A DNA stretch of 6,471 nt, from assembly GCA_025362415.1 (NCBI GenBank), contig JANYGM010000358.1:1-6471 (forward strand), written 5' to 3'. The translations under genes and the position numbers were made by a program. Below, in pieces: positions 1 to 3,331 of the stretch. The stretch is from a bacterium (GTDB lineage: Bacteria; Bacteroidota; Bacteroidia; Cytophagales; Thermonemataceae). Below the pieces are notes generated by a model. That model was given only the letters and a program-made list of their open reading frames with translations. It was not told the DNA's origin and did not search any database. The stretch's first letter is position 1. Every line of letters starts with the position of its first letter.

Positions 1-207
1 ATTTGTTTTAATTGGCATATTTTTGCAAAAGGTCAATGATAATTTCTTCATTATTAAGTATCCTTTGTGGCGTAATAAGCCCTTTTTTTTCAAAGCAATT
101 TACTTTTTTTCTGATAAGTTTGATAAGTTTTTGTGCGTGTAAAGCCACAAAAAAGAATCTTAATAGCTTGATTTCAAAATCCTCTTTCGTTTTGGTGATA
201 GTTTGTT

Positions 208-216
208 GAATTTTCC
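208..216. repeat. Target-site duplication, left copy
   Basis: GAATTTTCC directly abuts the left inverted end of the element. It matches the right copy at 386-395 except for one extra A there. Keeping this 9-base version when the element is removed restores the minus-strand reading frame. Confidence 0.6.
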
Positions 217-385
217 TGATACTAATGTTTTTGTGGTGTAGAAATTATTGATATTTAAAGTATTGATAATCAGTAAATTGAAATTGCATCAAAATAGACA
301 ATGGGGCATGCTCCATAGCGTAAATACACTTTTTAGGCACTTTGTGAACAGTTTTTCTTGAAGACCACAAAAAACATTAGTATCA
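217..385. mobile_element. MITE-like element, 169 bp, with terminal inverted repeats
   Basis: The left end (217-237) starts TGATACTAATG and ends in GTGGT. The right end (364-385) is its reverse complement, differing only by one base in the T/A run (5 versus 6). The inverted match can be extended by one pair (C216 with G386), which would make the ends start CTGATACTAATG. A near-identical direct repeat flanks the element (208-216 and 386-395). The interior has no transposase gene. It has a 16-bp near-palindrome at 301-316 (ATGGGGCATGCTCCAT, one G-T mismatch pair) close to the centre, and short minus-strand ORFs of at most about 23 codons from an ATG inside that palindrome. Size, inverted ends and target duplication fit a miniature inverted-repeat transposable element mobilised in trans. 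The family cannot be assigned: ends beginning CTGA and a 9-10-base duplication occur in IS4-group elements, but that is weak evidence. Confidence 0.7.
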
Positions 386-395
386 GAAATTTTCC
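386..395. repeat. Target-site duplication, right copy
   Basis: GAAATTTTCC directly abuts the right inverted end of the element. It is the left copy plus one A in a short A run, which a one-base slip after insertion would explain. Confidence 0.6.
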
Positions 396-447
396 ATACA
401 TTTGGGATAAGTTCCCATAAAGATAATACTTCTGGCTGAATTAACCA

Positions 448-479
448 AATTAAGAACTTATTTACAATGTATTACTTAT
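448..479 (-). repeat. Dispersed ~30-bp repeat, copy 1 (overlaps AI-2E stop)
   Basis: Read on the minus strand, this segment matches the plus-strand segment 1743-1774 at 28 of 32 positions. The first 15 bases (ATAAGTAATACATTG) are identical. It contains the stop codon of the AI-2E gene. A looser third copy lies at 1841-1870. Confidence 0.6.
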
Positions 480-1575
480 CTTTTTCTTTTTTCTTCAAAA
501 AATCAAAACGCAAGCGAGAAGTAGGTACAATATTACCCAATAAAAAGCCATAAGGCTTTAATTCATCAATATTATCACAGATTATTTTGATGATAGCTGT
601 CAGTGGAATAGACAAAAACATACCAGGAACGCCCCAAAGACCTGCGCCAATAAAAACCGCTATTACAGAAATCAATGCGTTTAGCTTTACTTTTGAGGCA
701 ACAATACTAGGGATAATAAAATGATTATCAATGAATTGAATAGTCAAATACCAAATAAATACTGCCAGCGCATACGTTGAATTATCTCTGGTTACAAATG
801 CCATCAGCATAGGCAACGCAAATGAAATAATACCACCCAAATACGGAATGACGTTGATAATAGCTCCTGTTATTGCCAAAATAATGGCATAATCAATGCC
901 TATAATGAGCAGACCAATAGAATTGAGTGTCGCCACAATAGCAGCCTCCAACAAAAGCCCTACCAAATAACTCTGAATAACGGTTTTTGAACTTGCCAAA
1001 ATGTCTTCTACAGTTGTTTCACCATCTTTATGGAAAATTTTTTGCAAAAAATCAAGTAATAAAGGCTTGTAGTAAAGTATCATAAAAACATAGACAGGAA
1101 GCAAAAAAACGACAATCAAAACACTGTTAATAGTGGAAATAGTTTGCCCAATAGCACCGCCCATACTACCGCCAATATTGCTAATTGCCTCATTTTCAGT
1201 TTTGTTTATCCAAGAATTGATTTTAGAAACCTTCAAATTAAATTCTTGTGAAACCCATAAAATAGCCTGTTCTGTCATTTCATTGAATTTGTCCTTAAAT
1301 TTTGGATAAGTTTCTGTAAATAATGACACTTGCATAGAAATAAAGTACAACAAACCCGCTGTAAATATGATAGCCAAAATACACACAAGCGTAATAGCCA
1401 AGATTCTGTTCATTCGTTTGCGTACCATAAAATTAACCAGCGGATTTAGCAACATTGCTATAATAGTGGCATAAACAACAGGCAAAATAATCTCCTGACC
1501 AAGGTACATCACGCATACAAAAGCATAAATACCAATGGAAACAAGGGCAAATTTAGCATAAAAAGGGAAAGTCAT
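472..1575 (-). CDS. AI-2E (UPF0118) family membrane transporter
   Basis: An integral inner-membrane protein of 367 residues, the usual length for the family (Pfam AI-2E_transport). Hydrophobic segments lie at about 9-50 (two spans), 58-82, 150-170, 204-226, 228-261, 269-288 and 300-335. A hydrophilic, partly helical section (84-145) sits between the third and fourth spans, as is usual in the family. Family-like motifs are PYLGG at 244-248, the block QFIDNHFIIPSIVASKVKLN (280-299), and GLWGVPGMFLSIPLTAI at 312-328. The C-terminal tail is strongly basic (LKKKEKDK). Family members include TqsA, reported to export the autoinducer AI-2, and relatives reported as Na+/H+ antiporters. Substrate cannot be told from sequence, and AI-2 transport should not be assumed. 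The ATG at 1575 gives a normal family N-terminus; no Shine-Dalgarno is seen, as expected in Bacteroidota. It is transcribed away from folE. No terminator follows, so the broken frame downstream may have been co-transcribed. Confidence 0.9.
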   Translation of the reverse strand: MTFPFYAKFALVSIGIYAFVCVMYLGQEIILPVVYATIIAMLLNPLVNFMVRKRMNRILAITLVCILAIIFTAGLLYFISMQVSLFTETYPKFKDKFNEMTEQAILWVSQEFNLKVSKINSWINKTENEAISNIGGSMGGAIGQTISTINSVLIVVFLLPVYVFMILYYKPLLLDFLQKIFHKDGETTVEDILASSKTVIQSYLVGLLLEAAIVATLNSIGLLIIGIDYAIILAITGAIINVIPYLGGIISFALPMLMAFVTRDNSTYALAVFIWYLTIQFIDNHFIIPSIVASKVKLNALISVIAVFIGAGLWGVPGMFLSIPLTAIIKIICDNIDELKPYGFLLGNIVPTSRLRFDFLKKKEKDK

Positions 1576-1674
1576 AATAGCAGTATAATATATAAGTGAG
1601 TAATTTTTGTTATGTGTGCGTAATTTAGTAAGAAAAATGGAAATATTGATAAGAAAAATACAAAAAATGCAAAA

Positions 1675-1743
1675 ATGAACTTTAAAAAATGTATTGTTGT
1701 TTGTTTTTTGGTAATAGTTACTATTTATATCTATTCAACTTAA
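1675..1743 (+). CDS. Possible 22-residue hydrophobic peptide (or truncated signal peptide)
   Basis: The ORF begins MNFKKCIVVCFLVIVTIYIY and ends ST: a short Lys-Lys N-terminus followed by an uninterrupted hydrophobic stretch of about 15 residues. This is the layout of a signal peptide or a single-span micro-protein. The stop codon's last base is the first base of the dispersed repeat at 1743-1774. It may therefore be the 5' remnant of a secreted-protein gene cut off by the repeat, a genuine small membrane peptide, or chance in AT-rich DNA. No ribosome-binding site or consensus promoter supports it. Confidence 0.2.
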   Translation: MNFKKCIVVCFLVIVTIYIYST

Positions 1744-1774
1744 TAAGTAATACATTGCAAATAACTTCCTAGTT
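1743..1774 (+). repeat. Dispersed ~30-bp repeat, copy 2
   Basis: This matches the reverse complement of 448-479 at 28 of 32 positions. It forms an inverted pair across the AI-2E gene with copy 1, and a shorter-range inverted pair with copy 3 (1841-1870). Confidence 0.6.
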
Positions 1775-1787
1775 CGTTTCTTTTTAA

Positions 1788-1835
1788 CACTAAGTTCATT
1801 AAGAAATACACACTAAGCAGGCACTAAGAAATACA
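1788..1835 (+). repeat. Short direct repeats CACTAAG x3 and TAAGAAATACA x2
   Basis: CACTAAG occurs at 1788-1794, 1811-1817 and 1822-1828. TAAGAAATACA occurs at 1800-1810 and 1825-1835. All lie between repeat copies 2 and 3. Function is unknown; they may be the interior of a small repeat element. Confidence 0.5.
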
Positions 1836-1840
1836 AAATT

Positions 1841-1870
1841 AGAATTTTATTTACAACTCATTACTAAGTA
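1841..1870 (-). repeat. Dispersed ~30-bp repeat, copy 3 (diverged)
   Basis: The plus strand reads AGAA, two bases, then TTATTTACAA, CTC and ATTACT. Copy 1 on the plus strand reads AGAA, one base, TTATTTACAA, TGT and ATTACT. It is therefore in the same orientation as copy 1 and inverted relative to copy 2, about 20 of 26 core bases matching. It could pair with copy 2 to close a ~128-bp stem-loop. Confidence 0.4.
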
Positions 1871-1891
1871 GGTTTATATAATTAGTTTATG

Positions 1892-1908
1892 TTTTGATTT
1901 AATCAAAA
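1892..1908. promoter_or_regulatory. Perfect 8-1-8 palindrome, candidate operator
   Basis: TTTTGATTTAATCAAAA is a perfect inverted repeat around T1900, about 190 bases upstream of folE. It shares the TTTGAT/ATCAAA arms with the palindrome at 1920-1934, with centres 27 bases apart. The binding protein is unknown; arm spacing does not match FNR/CRP (TTGAT-N4-ATCAA). Confidence 0.3.
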
Positions 1909-1919
1909 AATAAGTAACC

Positions 1920-1934
1920 ATTTGATTATCAAAT
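1920..1934. promoter_or_regulatory. Perfect 7-1-7 palindrome, candidate operator
   Basis: ATTTGATTATCAAAT is a perfect inverted repeat around T1927. It pairs with the neighbouring palindrome at 1892-1908 through shared half-sites. In AT-rich DNA a single such palindrome is weak evidence; the pair is somewhat better. Confidence 0.3.
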
Positions 1935-1944
1935 TTTTGTATTC

Positions 1945-1968
1945 ATTCACAATTTAAAATTCACAATT
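1945..1968 (+). repeat. Heptamer-phased repeat (ATTCACAATT x2)
   Basis: ATTCACAATT occurs at 1945-1954 and 1959-1968, 14 bases apart, separated by TAAA. The 7-base periodicity (CACAATT, TAAAATT, CACAATT) resembles short tandem heptamer repeats seen between genes in some Bacteroidota and cyanobacteria. Confidence 0.45.
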
Positions 1969-2095
1969 ACTTAGTTTTAAATTACTTTTCAAAACAAAAA
2001 CAGTAACAGAAAGTTATCAACCAAGATGCCAAAAGAGTATTTGCAGACATACTACTCAATGGTTTCTTACACAAATAAATCAAACACAGCCTGAA

Positions 2096-2770
2096 ATGAA
2101 ATCAAAAGACACAAATTTTTCTGACGTGATGACAATTGATGAGATTGGAGACGAACACGTAGGAACTTCTTATGATACCCCTTTGCGTGAAGATGCCTTT
2201 TCTATTGATGATGACCTCAAAATCCAGCTTATTGAAAAACATTTTGCCGAAATTATGCACATCTTGGGGCTAGACCTCACAGATGACAGCCTAAAAGGTA
2301 CACCAAAACGTGTAGCAAAAATGTATGTAAAAGAAATTTTTAGCGGACTAAACCCTGCCAACAAGCCAAAGATAGCACTTTTTGAGAATAAATACAACTA
2401 CAATGAAATTCTTGTAGAAAAAGATATTACGTTTTTCTCTAATTGTGAACACCATTTTGTGCCAATTATTGGAAAAGCACACGTAGCGTATATTTCTAAT
2501 GGCAAAGTAATAGGACTTTCAAAACTGAATAGGATTGTGCAATATTATGCAAAACGCCCACAAGTACAAGAAAGGCTAACTGTTCAGATTGCTAATGAGC
2601 TGAAAAATGCCTTACAAACAGAAGACATAGCCGTTTATATTGATGCAAAACATTTGTGCGTGTCTTCTCGTGGCATACAAGACGTAAATAGTGCAACCGT
2701 TACCGCTTTTTATGGTGGGAAATTCAAAGAAGATACCACTAAAATGGAGTTTTTAAAGGCTATTTCTTAA
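2096..2770 (+). CDS. folE: GTP cyclohydrolase I (EC 3.5.4.16)
   Basis: A cytosolic homodecameric zinc enzyme that converts GTP to 7,8-dihydroneopterin triphosphate, the first step to tetrahydrofolate and other pterins (and, through the same product, to queuosine precursors). The 224-residue protein has a short variable N-terminus (1-38), then a helical region (about 40-90) containing the family-like segment KGTPKRVAKMYVKEIFSGL, then the catalytic domain. C117, H120 (in CEHH) and C188 (in KHLCVSSRG) match the E. coli zinc ligands C110, H113 and C181 with the same 71-residue spacing. H119 and H186 match the catalytic histidines. GLSKLNRIVQYYAKRPQVQE is the conserved GTP-site segment. This is the zinc-dependent FolE type, not FolE2. 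ATG 2096 is the first ATG in its frame. No other ATG lies upstream in frame, although that frame stays open for more than 90 bases. The C-terminus (ATVTAFYGGKF...FLKAIS) is Bacteroidota-like. It is monocistronic, ended by the terminator at 2876-2906. Confidence 0.97.
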   Translation: MKSKDTNFSDVMTIDEIGDEHVGTSYDTPLREDAFSIDDDLKIQLIEKHFAEIMHILGLDLTDDSLKGTPKRVAKMYVKEIFSGLNPANKPKIALFENKYNYNEILVEKDITFFSNCEHHFVPIIGKAHVAYISNGKVIGLSKLNRIVQYYAKRPQVQERLTVQIANELKNALQTEDIAVYIDAKHLCVSSRGIQDVNSATVTAFYGGKFKEDTTKMEFLKAIS

Positions 2771-2821
2771 AAAAGAGGTACAAAAGTGCGAGGTACGAAT
2801 TTGAAAAAAATGTAGAAAATC

Positions 2822-2854
2822 AAAGGAAGATTCGCTTAAAGCAAAGTCTTCTTT
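2822..2854 (+). other. Imperfect hairpin in folE 3' UTR
   Basis: AAAG-G-AAGA at 2822-2830 can pair with TCTT-CTTT at 2847-2854, with a bulged G. An inner GCT/AGC stem closes a TAA loop at 2834-2842. There is no T-tract after it, so it is not itself a terminator. It could protect the 3' end of the transcript. GAGGTAC also occurs twice just upstream, within 2775-2796. Confidence 0.3.
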
Positions 2855-2875
2855 AAATGGTAATTACTATAAATT

Positions 2876-2906
2876 AGCCTTTCCAAAATTTGGAAAAGGC
2901 TTTTTT
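2876..2906 (+). terminator. Rho-independent terminator of folE
   Basis: AGCCTTTCC (2876-2884) pairs with GGAAAAGGCT (2892-2901), with one bulged A. The loop is AAAATTT, and a run of six T (2901-2906) follows. The stop of folE is 105 bases upstream. The opposite strand lacks a good T-tract, so it should act mainly on plus-strand transcripts. Confidence 0.85.
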
Positions 2907-3095
2907 GTTAGGATAAACTACTGTCAGCTGGAAACACTTGACAACAAAATTAACTTACTAGATTTGAAAATCATCTCTAATGCACGTTATATGGCTAAAA
3001 AGATTATTAAATACTTACAAATAACTGACAATGATAATTCTTATTCCAAAAATATTGACCAATACGTACCTGAACAAATCATAAACAGACTATAA
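2907..3095 (+). pseudogene. Possible gene remnant, or 34-codon ORF from ATG 2991
   Basis: The plus-strand frame ending at TAA 3093-3095 is open back to a TGA at 2802-2804. Past the terminator it reads protein-like, including CQLETLDNKINLLDLKIIS, MAKKIIKYLQ and NIDQYVPEQIINRL. The only in-frame ATG is at 2991, which would give a 34-residue basic/amphipathic peptide. I do not recognise it. No start signal or promoter is evident. It may be the degraded 3' end of a former gene between folE and infB, or chance. Confidence 0.2.
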
Positions 3096-3122
3096 ATGTC
3101 ACCCATATTGAGAAGTAGTGAT

Positions 3123-3161
3123 AAAAAAAAACTAAAAAAATATTGACTTCAAAAAAAAAAA
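3123..3161 (+). promoter_or_regulatory. Phased A-tracts at the infB promoter
   Basis: A9 (3123-3131), A7 (3134-3140) and A11 (3151-3161) have centres about 10 and 19 bases apart, close to one and two helical turns. Such phasing is expected to bend DNA. The first two lie where an UP-like element would sit; the third fills the promoter spacer. Confidence 0.5.
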
Positions 3162-3172
3162 GCGTACATTTG
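3143..3172 (+). promoter_or_regulatory. infB promoter, Bacteroidota consensus
   Basis: TTG at 3143-3145 (within TTGAC) and TACATTTG at 3165-3172 are separated by 19 bases. This matches the Bacteroidota primary-sigma consensus (TTTG near -33, TAnnTTTG near -7), perfectly in the -7 element. It predicts a transcript start near 3178-3182 and an infB leader of about 150 bases. Confidence 0.75.
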
Positions 3173-3234
3173 TGGCTAAAATAAAAAACTCTTACAATAT
3201 CCTTATCAATCTTCCGTAAAAATATCAAAATTTA

Positions 3235-3268
3235 GACTAATACAGCTTTCTGGGTGAAGGTTGTAGTC
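3235..3268 (+). promoter_or_regulatory. Structured hairpin in infB leader RNA
   Basis: GACTA (3235-3239) pairs with TAGTC (3264-3268). After a three-base bulge (ATA, 3240-3242), CAGCTTTC (3243-3250) pairs with GAAGGTTG (3256-3263) using two G-U pairs. The loop is TGGGT. That makes 13 pairs, with the 3' arm contiguous. It is the most GC-rich, structured part of an otherwise AT-rich leader and ends 63 bases before the infB ATG. It has no T-tract, so it is not a terminator. It could stabilise the mRNA or take part in control of infB; no known riboswitch class is recognised. Confidence 0.5.
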
Positions 3269-3331
3269 GCAGACAAACAACCAAATAATTCTAATTCATT
3301 ATAAAAACCCAATAAGCAATACAATCCTATT

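Larger units (their letters stand above)
8..471 (-). pseudogene. Unidentified reading frame split by a MITE-like insertion
   Basis: I do not recognise this protein. On the minus strand, 471 down to about 386 is open and reads like protein (it includes LIQPEVLSLWELIPNVWKI). A second open stretch from about 216 down to a TAA at 8-10 also looks coding (includes EDFEIKLLRFFFVALHAQK and GLITPQRILNNEEIIIDLLQ). The halves lie in different frames and are separated by the element at 217-385. If that element and the 10-base flanking copy are removed (179 bases), the frame continues as NVWKIQQTITKTKEDFEIK with no stop, to about 95 codons. That product would be helical, rich in Lys, Ile and Leu. No ATG, GTG or TTG start is visible in frame after the upstream gene's stop at 472-474, so the 5' end is lost, mutated or uses a rare start. 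The upstream half is in the same frame as the upstream AI-2E gene. A 9-base tandem duplication (TGATAAGTT twice, 112-129) lies in the second half. The disrupted state is fairly sure; the function is unknown. Confidence 0.55.
1576..2095. other. Divergent intergenic region, 520 bp
   Basis: This lies between the start codons of the AI-2E gene (minus) and folE (plus), so both promoters should be here. I found no full match to TAnnTTTG with a correctly spaced TTG on either strand, so no promoter is called. A direct repeat AAGAAAAAT occurs at 1630-1638 and 1651-1659. The region also holds a possible micro-ORF, two dispersed repeats, CACTAAG repeats, two palindromes and a heptamer-phased repeat, listed separately. 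Confidence 0.6.

Noticed and set aside
12..209. Plus-strand 65-codon ORF
   Set aside because: It lies opposite the better protein-like minus-strand frame and is rich in Phe/Ser/Cys, as expected for an antisense shadow.
402..417. TGGGA/TCCCA hairpin as a terminator for the AI-2E gene
   Set aside because: Only 5 base pairs and no following T-tract; it lies within the coding-like part of the broken frame.
1892..1934. FNR/CRP-type binding sites
   Set aside because: The TTGAT and ATCAA arms are separated by 3 or 1 bases rather than the required 4.
2170..2397. Minus-strand ORF inside folE
   Set aside because: Antisense shadow of a well-supported gene with all its family motifs; no own signals.
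3181..3331. Known riboswitch or tRNA in the infB leader
   Set aside because: Only a single hairpin is seen; there is no cloverleaf, no T-arm consensus and no conserved riboswitch core.
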